Shown: positions 1 to 11,959 of the stretch, piece after piece | How positions within the stretch are numbered: position 1 is the first letter of the stretch | How the letters are laid out: every line of letters begins with the position of its first letter | Assembly: GCF_000143415.4 (NCBI RefSeq) | Contig: NW_003314261.1 | Coordinates: 4,690,691-4,754,690, forward strand | DNA: 64,000 nucleotides | Source of the DNA: Selaginella moellendorffii | Lineage: Eukaryota > Streptophyta > Lycopodiopsida > Selaginellales > Selaginellaceae | Reading direction: 5' to 3' | Notes under the pieces: model-generated | Database searches by the model: none | Told to the model about the DNA's origin: nothing | The model's input: only the letters and a program-made list of their open reading frames with translations | Made by a program: the position numbers and the translations under genes

Positions 1-811
1 AATAACTTGCGTTTTTTGCGACGGTGAGGTCAGGAACTTCTCGACTAGAGTTTTCGAAAGCTGCGGCAAAATAGAATTGTGAAGTGTCCATTCTTTCCAA
101 AGGGTATTTTCTTTACCTTATCGGGAGGTCCAAAATCGTGAATGTCGGTTTTCTCAGTTTTCACAATATTAACACTGACGCTTTCCAGTGGCTCAATCAC
201 GTCTTTGTACACTACATCCTGACCTTTGACAACAATTTCCTACAGCGCAGGAAGTATAAACAACAACAACAAAAAAACACGAAGGATTCAAGAGCTACCT
301 CCCAGCCGAATGGATAGTAAAATACATAGCCATCGCTTTTGTCCAATGATGCCTTGAAGCCTGCAGGGGTTTCTGCAACATTCTTCCATCAACACATGAT
401 ATGAAAGCATTTGAGACACTCACTCTCGCCGCGGGCAACGTCGGGAGAGATCAACAACAATGTCCCGACGCCTACGAGAATCTCCCGACGCTTGGTCCTG
501 TCTACACGACAGATTAGCGGATACCTTCGCAAAGTTAGAGAGCTTTTACCATCAAAATGATCCAAGTTCATGGAGCTCTTCATCTTTATAGACTGTTTGG
601 TCTGTGAGATCCAAACGTGAGTGAACAGGAAAAGGTAGAAGCAGAAAATTGTGACCTTGGGGCATCCTCGCAATGCCGGAGGCATTTCTGAGTAAAATGC
701 GGCTACCTGCGGCTCCAGTGCGAGATAAATTGGTCTTCCACACCACGCTGCCATTCCTGGGCTCCTAGAGGCCAAAGCAAACGAGGAGCAGATAGACCCC
801 TCTCTGCACAT
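1..811 (-). CDS. PPL1: PsbP-like protein 1 (thylakoid lumen), 5' part, cut by window edge
   Basis: Minus-strand gene running off the left edge. Exons read 424 upward, 299-372, 117-239 and 1-60, with introns of about 50-60 nt that keep frame. The mature start reads K-T-P-A-G-F-K-A-S-L-D and leads into a YPFGW motif. The next exon carries VYKDVIEPLESVSVNIV, which is the signature I recognise from PPL1-type PsbP-domain proteins. Upstream is a chloroplast-transit-like stretch, then TKRREILVGVGTLLLISPDVARGE-type sequence: basic residues, hydrophobic core and small-residue cleavage site, as expected for thylakoid lumen targeting. In Arabidopsis PPL1 supports photosystem II repair; the same role here is inferred. 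The N-terminus is uncertain: in-frame ATGs lie at 811 and 754, and a 54-nt intron may remove a hydrophobic stretch near 606-659. The C-terminal half is outside the window. Confidence 0.85.
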
Positions 812-872
812 CTAGACCGTTCAACTCGTTCAAGCTATAACCAAACTTACGAAGAAATTACTGGATGAAACA

Positions 873-2824
873 TCATGAAGTAGAAGCCACTGCAAACATA
901 AGAAAAAAAATGAGGATAAGAGACAACAAAATGAAAACTCACACCTCTATAGTTGCTGGTTTTCTCGAGTCTCCTCTCAAGTTCGTCCACCCAGCCACTT
1001 TCATCATCAAAGCATTCGGATCCGTCGAAGCTTAAAAGGGTAGACGGACGTGCTGATCTGATAGTCTCTTCCAGCGGGACAGGAACTCCCAGCTTCCTCA
1101 GGCCGGAGAAGTAAGGCCACTTGAACCACCTTAAAGCATCCGCGGTTATTTTTCTGCAGTTCCAAAGATCAAGCAGCTTCAGAACTCTTCCGGGATGCAT
1201 AGAGAGATGCGTAGCCAACACCATCACTGAGACGTCTCCTATCTGGTAGCAGTTCCGTAACCAAAGCTCTGCTGGTAGCACCCCATTCTGCACTAGCGAT
1301 AAAATGCTCGCGTCCGTAAGCTTCGGTATGAGTGAGAGATCAAGAGACTTTAACGTTTTCGCTGCCCTGCCGGCCATTAGAGCGACGATTCCATCGTCCG
1401 TGACCCTTGTGCAAGCTCTCAGAGAAAGTGATATCAACGACATCTTCCCCTTTGCAAGAGGATAAAGGCCGAAGTCGCTAACATCTGAGCCATCGAGCAA
1501 TAGCGTTTTCAAGTTGCATAGCTTGGAGATATGTCGCAGGCCAGCGTCACCGATGCTTCTACAGCCTCTGAGATTTAACACCTCCAAAGTGGTGCAACAG
1601 ACGAAGTGCCCGAGAGTATCATCGCTGAGCAAGTTGTTCAAAGACAAGTTCACGTTGACAAGCCCGCGAGGAACGGTTGATGATAAGTTGTGAAACGCCA
1701 AGTCGGTTAACTTACTCGTCTTCATAAGCTCAAAAGTGTGAAGCTTCGAGCAACTGTAGAGAATAGCCGCGCAGCTAGCGTCTGTAATCCGAGAGAAACC
1801 ACCGAGCCTTATACTCTCCAGCTGCTGCAGGCTGTGGATCATTATAAATACTCCAACGTCGTTGATTCGCTTGAAGAAAAATTTCGAGCCTCTGACCAGG
1901 GAAAGCCGACGCAACCGAGTAAGAGCTCCAAGTTTCTGAATGCCCGCATCTGTTAAGTCGTTCTGATAAGCCTCGGATGGCTCGTCCCGCAACTCAAGCT
2001 CCAAAAGCATAGGCAGGTTCTCAGAAACGCATTGCACAATAGCGTCGGTGATATGGTAGAGAACCAAGGACAGCCTTTGGAGTTTGTACTGCGAGGCTGG
2101 AGACGCTGTGGCGTGGATAAGCTTGAGACCGTGCTCTTCCGAAAGACCACCAATCTCAAGAACTAATAGCGAAGGTAGGACAATACCACCAAATACCAAA
2201 ACCTCCGGATCAAATAGCAGCGACAAGGACTGGAGTAAAAAACGCGTATGAGCACACAATGAAGAAAAGGCAAGAACATACCTCCAAAGAATGGCAGTGC
2301 TGGAGTGAAGCTAAAGACATCGTTGTGGTATCCGAGCACGGATTTATCGATAGACGCCTATAGGACGATAGGAAAAAGATTTAGCATACAGTATATCAAG
2401 GCCAGACTCTTACCGGAGGTTGCGAGCAGTGAGACCAATGTCGTGAAAAAACCCCGGCGAGAATTCTGTGCAGTACTCGAGGTGGAGTTCCTCCAGCTGA
2501 GGCTTGGCAATAAGGTTTACCATATCATCCTCCAGAGCCACACCACGGAGTTTCAAACTTAATCGTGAGCTCGACGAGCCAATGCTCGACGTTAGGAGCC
2601 GTTTCAATGTGGCACGATCCAGAGAATAGTCCTAGAGAGCCCGGAGATCAATAGCTGATGGGCATTTCTACGCGACATACCTCAAGATGAAGATTTTCCA
2701 AGAACGGCAGCTCCTGATCGACAGCGGCTTTCAGTACCCGGCAGGTCGACGCTGCCGCGAAGAGAGAAGAGAGATCGAGCAGAGAAACTATGTCCTGGAG
2801 CACGGACAGCGGGAGGCGCTCCAT
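873..2824 (-). CDS. F-box / leucine-rich-repeat protein (SCF substrate receptor)
   Basis: Five exons in frame: 2681-2824, 2414-2631, 2282-2357, 945-2229 and 873-889, giving about 579 residues. The first exon holds an F-box (ERLPLSVLQDIVSLLDLSSL, residues 2-21, continuing to about 45), which binds SKP1. The rest is a series of cysteine-containing leucine-rich repeats (patterns such as LEVLNLRGCRSIGDAGL and LKLLDLWNCRKITADAL), the AMN1/FBXL type that recognises substrates for ubiquitination. The start ATG at 2824 is the first in frame; upstream codons are not ATG. The last exon adds only about six residues; reading through its intron would give a longer tail with a later stop. The gene ends about 60 bp before the PPL1 start on the same strand. 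The substrate is unknown. Confidence 0.85.
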
Positions 2825-2904
2825 CGCTGCCAAGCCCTAAGTAATGTAGATTCAATCAACAGTTCTAGTTTTTTTGTTTAATAAAAAAGTATGGGGCTCG
2901 GCAC

Positions 2905-3140
2905 TAATGTGTATAAACGAATGCCGTGTTTTAACGCGATTTTCGTCACTGCAAACTCCAAGCAAGGTATGTTCTCATGCTTGAGGAGATCTGCCAAGAA
3001 GGTCAATCTCGAATCCGCCGTTATCAACCATTCGGCCTTTGCTCAAGTGTGCTGGTGGAGGAGCGCTGCGAAAACGAAGAGAGAGACGTGGTGGATTCCC
3101 CCACTCGAGATCCAATGCCCGCTGGAGGGAAGGAGAAGGA
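2905..3140 (+). pseudogene. Chimeric, partly inverted PPR gene fragment
   Basis: Positions about 2908-2968 encode a degraded PPR helix pair (VYKRMPCFNAIFVTANSKQ) that matches the PPR gene at 27769-29766 in coding sense (around 29215-29282 there, minus strand). Positions about 2985-3135 match the same gene around 29424-29605 in the opposite sense, as shown by shared blocks such as gtcgagctcgaatccgccg and gtggattcccc. Two pieces of one PPR gene, or of a close paralogue, therefore lie side by side in opposite orientations. No intact frame exists. Confidence 0.7.
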
Positions 3141-5024
3141 TTCCCACAGCGAAAGCCGAAGCTGAAGACCCCACAATCTTGAGTGTTCAACCAGATCATG
3201 TTGTCGTCAGGGCCATCGATCGCAGCTACATTTGTCCACAGCCATTGTCACAAATTAACTAAGACTTTCTTAGGCTGTAGTTTAGACAAAACCGGTTACT
3301 GATATGCGACTGGGTTTAATGTGTAAGTTATCTGGTCAGAATCGCAGTGCATGAAGAGTTCAGTTGTTTTCATTTTCCATTTCGTTCTTCTTTTTCCTAA
3401 AATAAAATTATAATGAATCACACAAAGCTCTGGTTACCATTGTTCTTGCTAAGAAACCATGGTTTATTTGCAATCCATTTGTGCATAACTATAAAGCATA
3501 GGAACCTATTTATATGCATGGTTCACTCCCTTTAGCCTTGGTCTTCATCCCAGGAGTGCTCCGTCCCTAAGTGGGCTATTGCCTATCATGGCTGGTTGGT
3601 ATTTTGGTAGAGTGGTCTGGTCTTGCAAGTTGTGATATCTTAGGCACTAAAAGAGGACATGGAAGACAGTCTTTACTTGCCCGAGATTGCATTGGTGACA
3701 CAGCCTTCACTCTGGGTACAAAGGCCAAGGTGTTGTATCATGGACTTTTCGTATTGAAAAACATTAAATGTAAGCTAAGAAGAGCTCAAATAATTTATTG
3801 TGCTTGTATAACAACATTTGGTTTACTTTAGAAAGTTTAAGGAAAGAAACAAACAAACATTAATAATATTTTGCCATAGGGGTTATGACTGTGGCCATGA
3901 TTAGTTTCAGGCTAAAGGCCGTGGTTTACAGCTTGCTCTGGCACTATTTTTTTTCAAATATTAATAATACAATATAAGTGGTAATAACAAATATTATAAA
4001 TATAATTATAATAATTTCCTGATAAAATTGAATTTTATTTTCTAATAAAGACATATAAACCCTAAATCTGGTATAAATGTAGCAAACTCATAATTATAGG
4101 TAATAAAGGATATTATAAAAGAGCAAAAGGCTTAAAATGTTTTATTTTTGATAGATAACATAATTGATGGAGCATCTAGGGAAACTAGTTTTTTTCCTCC
4201 TTGTTTTTCTTATAACATTGGCCAAGAACTACCTCCTGACTGTGAGGAACCTCATCATAGTATGTGAGCAAATTTGCTGCTGCCCAGACAAATGTGAGTT
4301 TTAGTTTTGGTTTTCCCTTTTTGTTGGTGACAGTTAATTCCCTATGCTGGAGCTGAAGGAACAAGTGATGAACATGCAATTTGTGCTGTTATCCATATCA
4401 CCATCATAAATTTCATCATTGAGTACTTGACATCCATTCATGTGGTTTTTTTTTTGTATGCTTGCTCACTCTGAAACTTGAGGACTAGATTTGTGAGATA
4501 TGCAATAATAAGATTGGGCTTCAAGCACACTTTGAAACTTGAGGACCAGATTTGTGAGATATGCAATAATAAGATTGGGCTTGTCTGCTACATTGACCTT
4601 GGCTTTGATTCTTGTGTTTCACTTACTCTTCCAGTGGAATGGTGCAATTTGGCTTGGAACTCTTGCATTATGTAAAGATATTCTCAACTAACAGTAAACA
4701 TGGTTTTCTTTATCTTTTTTACCTGGTAGGCCCTCACAGCTCCTTCTCACGTGATGAATGCCATAGTAGTTGAGGCATACAAGATGTTCATACTAGTGTG
4801 CCTAATTCCCTTCTACCAATTGACACTTCTGACATAATGAGAAATCTCATTAGGTCCCTCTGTTTCAGAAAGCTGCACTCGATCGCAAGCTTCCAACCAA
4901 AGTTCTTTCAAAGAAGCTGTTAAGTACAGCCAAGAGAACACAAAAGGACAGGACATGAACATCATCTATAAAGAATCAAGGGACAAGTAAGAGTATATAA
5001 AGAGTGCTTAGAGATATTTTTGGG
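3141..5024. other. Intergenic, AT-rich, no recognisable gene
   Basis: I see no conserved coding sequence here. Short open frames (for example 3571-3831) have no recognisable domain. The only clear structure is the tandem duplication annotated separately. Confidence 0.5.
4472..4594 (+). repeat. Two-copy tandem duplication, period 61 bp
   Basis: The block beginning gaaacttgaggac and ending aagattgggctt occurs at about 4473 and again at about 4534. The copies differ at only a few positions, so the duplication is recent relative to the surrounding decayed sequence. Confidence 0.85.
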
Positions 5025-6604
5025 TTTTAAATGTATGAGGTCAAGCATGGTTGACCAATGTGAGGTATAATTTAGCTCTTGCTTGCGTGTTTATATTTGT
5101 TTTGCGTCTGGCTTGGGTTTAATCTCACATTTCATTCCATACTAGCTGGTGGAGTACCCATATCCTCGCATTATATGTAGTGCACGTGGTTTTGACCCTT
5201 TATCCTATGGTGATTTACCATAGGATAACACCACGAAGCGGAACCTAAACCCTCTTTGTGCCACGTGACAGATGCCACGTGTCTATAGGAACCCAAGGTT
5301 CAGGGCCTTGGGCCACTGAACGAATGAACGGTGCCAAACTCCCAAGCGTGGAGCCAAGGAGTGATGGAACCGAACCACGGAGCAACTCCCGAGCATACAG
5401 CCCAAGGAGCAAAGGGACAGGGGCCCGGAGCGACTTGGAACAGTCTTGGAGCAACCAGCATCCCAATGCCAGGACTAGCACGCAAAACGGAGCTAAACAG
5501 AGTCTGGCACTATTTCAGCATACCGGTGGCCTAACGTGAGGATATGGGTACTCCACCAGCTAGCATGGAATGGAACTTGGGCTTAAACCCAAGCCGGACG
5601 CAGAACAAGGACAGGCACGCAAGCGGGAGCTAGACTATGCCTCAGGTTGGTCGGCCATGCCCGACCTACCCACTATCCCTACTATACATTTGGAACCCCC
5701 CATAGCCCCCCCCCCCCCTTGAGGAACACACGCTTTGGGCTTTCACCCCAAGTTTCCCTTAGTATCAGGAGTTAGTCTCTGGGACAAGCTCGAAACTTAC
5801 TAAATATGGAATGTCCTTAGATTGTGAATTTGGACATGGGACGAACACCATTGTGTTCAGGCCAATCTCTACATTCCGTAGATATGCCAAATGGGCAAAT
5901 CTGGACACTTTCCATAAATAGCATTTAGGACCGAAATGAGACTAACACAAAGGGCATGATAGCGAGGGTGTTTGGCAGACACGGTAAGCTATCATGTAGC
6001 AATATTGAGGGACCAATTTCAATACGCGAGTGTTCTTGTCAAGCCAGTGCAAGACAGAGCAAAAGAGAACTAAAAAGCCGGGCCGAGTATGCTCAGTTAA
6101 ATAGACACTTAGGAATTCCTTCCTTATGCTCATCCGGCCAAGTACAGATGCTAAGCCCAGTTTACTAACACTTGAACAAGAGGGACTAATAAAGGGTCCA
6201 GCAATACCGACCTTCTGCCATCGTGGCAGTAAGGTAAGAGTGTCCGTAAGGATTAGTCGACAGGTAACTTTCGATACCCGAAGTCACATTCGCGACATTA
6301 TACCACCAATAGTGTCAAACTTTGTTTGGCTCCATTTTACATGTATTAAAATGTTAGATGCTTTAGGACTATTTTAAGTCTTTTTATACTCCTATCCTTT
6401 CGCTCTTTGGCTCTATGTTTAGGAGTTTGCCTTTGTTCCTTTATTTAATGGCTCAAGACCCTAAAACTTGAGTTCCACTCTACTATCTTTGGACACATAA
6501 CATGTGGTATATGGCATGTAACACATGGCACATAAAGGATTTAAGTTCTGGTTATCCTATGATAAATCACCATAAAATAAAGGGTGAAAACCACATGTGC
6601 TACA
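5025..6604 (+). mobile_element. Old plus-strand LTR fragment (family Y), interrupted by a solo LTR
   Basis: The two outer pieces, about 5025-5175 and 6303-6604, are collinear with the family Y LTR segment at 10341-11300. They share the gctggtggagtacccat block, then the atagtgtcaaactttg-type block, and end at 6604 in CTACA. They are separated by a minus-strand copy of the same family. The 5' end is truncated near 5025. Confidence 0.7.
5176..6297 (-). mobile_element. Solo LTR (family Y), minus strand, with TTATA target duplication
   Basis: Read on the minus strand this 1,122-bp LTR starts TGTCGCGAATGTGACTTCGG and ends CACGTGCACTACA, the usual TG...CA ends. The flanks at 5171-5175 and 6298-6302 are both TTATA, a perfect 5-bp target-site duplication. 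No internal region is attached, so it is a solo LTR left by LTR-LTR recombination. It carries a poly-C run near 5706-5719 (poly-G on its own strand). It landed in an older, oppositely oriented LTR of the same family, which explains the strong inverted repeat between 5040-5170 and 5540-5680. Confidence 0.85.
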
Positions 6605-7130
6605 TAAAGTCTCGTGCGATTCAAATCCCTTGTTCCTTGGATGACTTCCTCTTAGAAATCTTAAGCCATATATTCCATCAAAAGATTGCTTTCTATGTGG
6701 GGTTTTCTTGCTCAATCCTGTGCAATTACTGATAATGTGTTCACTACTTCTAGCCATGCTACTCAAGCCAAGCTTTTCACTATCTAAGGAACATCCCAAT
6801 GAGGAGCACTACCTTATGACTGGGTTTTTACTGCTGGCAACTCTTCTTTTAATCATCTAACCTTAAGGCAATCAAATGTTGAGGTTGCAGCCTCTAGCTC
6901 CCCTCCCAAGTGCAAATGGCTATGGCTTTACTCTTTTTCCACCATTGTGGGGAGCTGACAATTATTCCATCCTAGACATAGTGAAGTGAGAAAAAAAATT
7001 ATTTTGGAGCGACTCTTCCCTAGATATCTCCCTCACCAATGGTAGTAAGTGGGGAGATTGGGCACTCTCTTATATACACTCTTCTACCTCTGGCCTCACC
7101 TTTGATCATGGTAGTCATGGCATTGGATGA
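6605..7130. other. Spacer of the decayed LTR element, no coding signal
   Basis: This follows the LTR end at 6604. I could not recognise a primer-binding site or gag remnant. Confidence 0.4.
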
Positions 7131-7925
7131 TGCACTCCTCCACACCCTAAGTCACCAAAGGTTTTTTACACCTTCGAAGCTTAATAGAAATATTCACTTT
7201 TGTATTGACTATTCTCTATTATATAATGCAACAATCCCAAATATATACCCTCTTTTTGCCAATTTACTAGATCATTTTGGGCAAAGTTGTGGGTTCATTA
7301 TTGGCAAATGCTGATAGATAAGGAGGCCTTAAAATTGTTTTCTGTCTACCATTTAGTTTGTACAAGTATTTAGTGATGCTATTCAGAACAATACTTTAGT
7401 GATTTTTTAGCAAATGATAAATGAGGCTTTTTGCAATATACCATAAGTGACTATCAAATTCATTAATGATATCTTAATCCATTTAGAGGGGATGTGGGAA
7501 GAGCACATCCATAATGCTCAAAAGGTGTTAAATTGGTTATAAAAAATTTATTTAAAGTTGAAGTGATCAAAATGTGTAATAATACAATTTATTTGGGGTA
7601 CATGAAAATTTGTAAGATGATCTTAACAAACTTATGGGTATTTTGAAGTTCTCTATTGCTTGAACGATATATTATATTTCCTTAAAATATCTTAATTATT
7701 TTATTAATCATCTTTTTGATTATACTACACCACTATTGCTAAAGTCATATATATTGTCTTTGGTGTAAAGACTATGAATAAACATTTGTGGATCTTAAAG
7801 AAATATTAACAAATCTTTCAATTTTGGTATATCTTAATTACACTCAGCCTTTCATCTTATATATGGATATAACTGATGCTAATGCCCTTTCTCAAGTTGC
7901 TCTCCCTTATTTTCTCTCTTTTTGT
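7131..7925 (+). pseudogene. Degenerate Ty3/gypsy reverse transcriptase-RNase H remnant
   Basis: Across several frames the sequence retains gypsy pol signatures in the right order. First comes FCIDYSLLYNATIPNIYPLF-like sequence near 7195-7255 (RT motif around I-D-Y-R-x-L-N). Near 7455-7530 is FINDILIHLEGMWEEHIHNA, where the YIDD catalytic box has become INDI. Near 7790-7890 is FVDLKEILTN followed by QPFILYMDITDA, the start of RNase H. Stops and frameshifts are numerous and the region is AT-rich, so the element is old. It is unrelated in sequence detail to the younger chromovirus at 14960-22329. Confidence 0.8.
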
Positions 7926-9261
7926 ATTCTTGATTAGTTTGTTATTATAGCATCAACGGATTTTCTGGATAATGATTTTGTGCCATCATCAATTGTTGTA
8001 CTTTATGTTTAGTGTGCATAAAGTGTAAAGTTAGATTTAATTTCTCTTGATAAGATTTATGAGGTTTAAAAGGTAAAGCTATGGATTGAAAGCTTCGTGA
8101 TACTAATAACTAGTCATTTTCGCATTTATATTTTCAATATCACTTATAAGATGACATTCTTTACTTTATAAATACTAATACTAATCACTATATGCAACTA
8201 GTATTGCCTTTGATCTTTATTTCATAGTTTCTTTATATAACAACTCATTTAGACCTTTAAAGGGATGATCATAAATTATATGAACTTTAGTATTCAAATT
8301 GAGATGGTTATTTAAGCATTCTTCCACTTATTCAAGTAGAGTTTGTTAAACACTTGGGTTGTATACAAGTGGAACAACAATGGCATTACAACTTTTATCA
8401 TTATCCACATATAAAGTATAAAGTGGATGATTTGATATTAATTTTTTTTCCAATCTTATGGTATATGGTTTTTATAAAGGGCTTCTTGCTTATATCAAGT
8501 ATTGTAACAAGTTAAATTATAAATTTACCAATTCAACAAATTGATCCTCTAAAAATTATGCATGTCTAGTGGTTTAAACACTTCATATAAAGAAATAAAA
8601 AAAAAGCTACATCATTTACAAGTCCACTAATGCTTTCTTTTAATATTCCTCTAAATCATAGCTCATAAACTAAAGAACCCTAACTGCCTTTTATATTTCT
8701 AGAGATGATGTGAAGTCTATGTCTCTAGCTATAATAGCATATACTAAAATTAGTATAATGGATTTTGATAATCTAGACCACTCACTTCTCTATATAAGCT
8801 AGAGATTTTGGGCTACCTAACTTAATATTAAAAAACATTTATCAGCATTATTTTTATCTGGATCTAGGTATTAATATATTTTACTATAAAATTACTAATA
8901 CAACTGGATATAATTATATTATAGAGTTATTAACATTCTTATTCTTATATTTGTTTTGTAATCCTAAGCTTAATTTTACAATACCTATATAATACTTCTT
9001 TTCTTCTCATCATTGGCTTTGCCCAATTTATTTAGTTTCTAAATTTTTATTTCAATATGTTTTAAATATTTTATCACTTTATAAATTTAAATAGAATTTA
9101 GTAAAAACAAAAATAATTTATTATACATTGCATTGCAATAGTTTTTGGTTTGATGATTTATTTAAATATTATTTCCATTAAAAAATTACTACCAATTATA
9201 AGTCTTGAAATATACTGAATTTAAAAATTGATGACCTTAAAATAATAGTAAAAGATTCCTC
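7926..9261. other. AT-rich decayed repeat sequence
   Basis: No gene is recognised. It probably continues the decayed gypsy element (RNase H and integrase would be expected here), but I could not identify integrase motifs. Confidence 0.4.
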
Positions 9262-10256
9262 AGAAATAATGAGCAAGTTTAAGGAGGATCTAGATTTTTT
9301 CAATTTAGTAGCAAGCTCTAAAATAAATAGGGGAAATTGGTGGGAATATGGTTGCCAAACTCAAACTTGCTAAATTGGGGAGAGGAATGGGAATTCAAAT
9401 GGTTAAAACAAGGTAAAATGACAAGGTACTTGGGCTTTCAAGTTGGCCATGAATATGACCCTCTCCCGCAAAATCAAAGAGCAATAAATAAACTTAGAGA
9501 TCAATTGAGATTTTGGGCTTCACAAAATATATCTTTTTCAGCAAGATGTGTAGTGGTAAATAACATTGTGTTAGGGGCAATATGGTTCTTAGCAGTATCA
9601 TGGAATTTAAATAAAAGAACTTTGAAGGCCATGTATAAATTGATCAAAACATATGTATGGAAGGGGAATCAATAGTCTTAAGAGGAAGCACTAAGGTAAG
9701 ATGGAGTTTAGTTACAAGAGCGAAGTAGAATGGAGGGATAAATATAATTGACATAAAAGGGTAGTGTAAAGCTCTATTATTTAAGGTCTTCCATCATATG
9801 AATATGCCTAGAAATCAACTATGGAAACTATTGTTATGCCACCAACTTTTAAAGGTTATCCTAGACAGACTAGAGCACACAAGGTGTTCTAGGAAATATA
9901 TTTGGTCTTAGCAACTTTAAAACATAGTCAGCGAAAAGCCACCTTTCATCTTTTTCCCAGTTTTAACTCTTCAAGCTATAGAAAGAATTCAAGGGAAAGA
10001 TGGAAAAAAGAAAACTTGCAAACAAATATGAACTAGATTGACAACTAATAAATTGTTCCAATATAAAGAGAGATGTTTGGGGGAAATAAGTGATAGAAGA
10101 ATAGACAAAATGTGTCGGGACATATAGAAGGCTGGAATGAGTACTTTTATAGAAGTTAACTTGATTGTAAAAGTGGGAGAAATAGAAAAAAATAAGGATA
10201 TGCTAAAAGCCTTTTATGGACTAGAAATATTAGCGCACTAGTTAAAAAATTCAAGA
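9262..10256 (+). pseudogene. LINE (non-LTR retrotransposon) ORF2 fragment, 5' half
   Basis: The frame at 9337-9675 reads YLGFQVG, then KLRDQLRFWASQNISFSARCVVVNNIVLGAIWF. This is the conserved region just after the reverse-transcriptase palm of plant LINEs (x-RYLGxxxG, then W...LS..GR..L...VL). The frame before it (SSKIN) and after it (GGINIIDIK...KALLFK) is disrupted by frameshifts and stops. The LINE is broken at about 10256 by the LTR nest; its zinc-binding end appears at 26900-27150. Confidence 0.75.
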
Positions 10257-11959
10257 TGGCATTTCTCAACGGAACCTCACTCTAAGCCCATGGCTAGAGC
10301 ACCCAAAGGCAGAAGGTGGGGAGAGTACCCATGAGGCTCGATTCTCTTGAGCACCATTCGATCTCTATATTCACTCTAGCTGTTGCAAATGTGACTTCGG
10401 GTATCGAAAGTTACCTGTCAGCTATCCTTTCAAATATTCTTTCCTTACTGCCACGACGGCAAGAGGTCGGTATTGCTGGACCTATTATCAATCTCTGCCT
10501 AAGTTAGTTGAGAAACTGATTATCACATGTGCATTTAGACCGGAAGGGCACTAAGGAAAGAAATCCTACATTGTCATTTAGTCAAACATACTTGGCACGG
10601 TGACGAGAAACTCATAATGTTGACTTGCACTTGCTAATGTTGTGAACCCTTGTGATATTGAGCTTGGTCCCTCAATATCTGTTAGATGATAACTTACCGT
10701 GTCTGTTAAACACCCTTGATATTATGCCCTTTGTGTTAGTCTCATTTCAGTCCCAAATGCTATTTATGGAAAGTGTGTAAATTTACTCATTTGGCATATC
10801 TACGGAATGTAGAGATTGTTCTGAACACAATGGTATTTGTCCCATGACAAAATTCACAATTTAAAGATATTCCATATTTAGTAAGTTTTAAGCTTGTCCC
10901 AGAGTCTAACTCTTGATATTAAGAGAGGCTTGAGGTGAAAGCCCAAAGCATGTGTTCTCAACGGGGGGGGGGGGGGGGGGGGGGGCTATCAGGGGTTCCA
11001 AATGTATAGCAGGGATAGTGGGTAGGTCGGGCATGGCCGACCAACCTGAGGCATAATTTAGCTCTTGTTTGCGTGTCTGTCCTTGTTTTGCATCCGGCTT
11101 AGGTCTAAGCCCAAGTTCCACACCATGCTAGTTGGTGGAGTACCCATGTCCTCGCGTTAGGCCACTAATATATTGAAATAGTGCCAAACTCCATTTAGCT
11201 TTGTTTTGCATGTTGGTCCTAACATTGGGATGCTGGATACTTTAGAATTATTCCAAGTCACTTCATGCTCCTGTCCCTTCACTCCTTGGGTTGTTTTTAT
11301 CCTATGGCTAGAGCACCCAAAGGCAGAAGGTGGGGAGAGTACCTATAAGGCTTGTGTAGGGCCACAGTGTTCCGAAACGTTGTCCCAAAGTCCCAAATTA
11401 TGGAAAGAAAGAGGAGCAATCCTTTGGTGTGGTGACCAAGGATACGGGGTGAAGAAGTCTCAAAGGACAGTGGGACTTAGTGGTCGAGTTTGTGGGTCTT
11501 ATCTTAATAGTAATGTTAGCAAATATGGCTATGAACGGAAAAGGGACTTGGTGGGGATTGTAAAAGGGATATTGGGGAAGGCTATTTCCTATGTCTATGG
11601 GCATCTTAAGTATGTTAAGGAGTGGATCTAGGATGCTCACTTATGGATGGATGGCCCAATCTTTGAGAGATGGGACTGTGATGCAGGTGGTATTGTACCA
11701 CCGGTGTAACCAAGGTGAATAGGCATGGCCTTAGCATAATGGGCTGATATGTCAATGGTACGTTGGGGTGTTAGTCATGGGATCGGACATGTGGAGCACT
11801 TGGAACAAGTGCAAAGGTTGGGTGGCATGGATGTCATTCTCGGGGCTAGCAAGCCTTAAGTCCTGAATTGGACTTATGGAGGTTGTGAATGAGACTCCTC
11901 CAAGTGGTCGGAGGTGTGGTTAAGTGACTAAAGTAGAATGGAAAAATTAGTCGCTTACA
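10257..11959 (+). repeat. Left LTR piece X1 of the LARD, with an embedded family Y LTR segment
   Basis: 10257-10340 and 11301-11959 align with the family X LTR (compare 14897-14959 plus 22335-22963). Between them 10341-11300 is family Y LTR sequence on the plus strand, matching the solo LTR at 5176-6297. A 55-bp X segment containing aaggcagaaggtggggagag is present on both sides of the Y segment. The copies at about 10310 and 11330 show what the chromovirus target looked like before insertion. A run of about 24 G lies at 10961-10985. Confidence 0.65.

Noticed and set aside
3571..3831. 86-residue open frame
   Set aside because: No recognisable motif, no splice context, AT-rich surroundings; likely chance or transposon debris.
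5245..5539. Overlapping open frames on both strands near 5.3 kb
   Set aside because: They lie in LTR sequence with inverted repeats and show no domain.
11206..11640. 141-residue open frame inside the left LARD LTR
   Set aside because: It crosses the family Y/family X LTR junction; non-coding LTR sequence.
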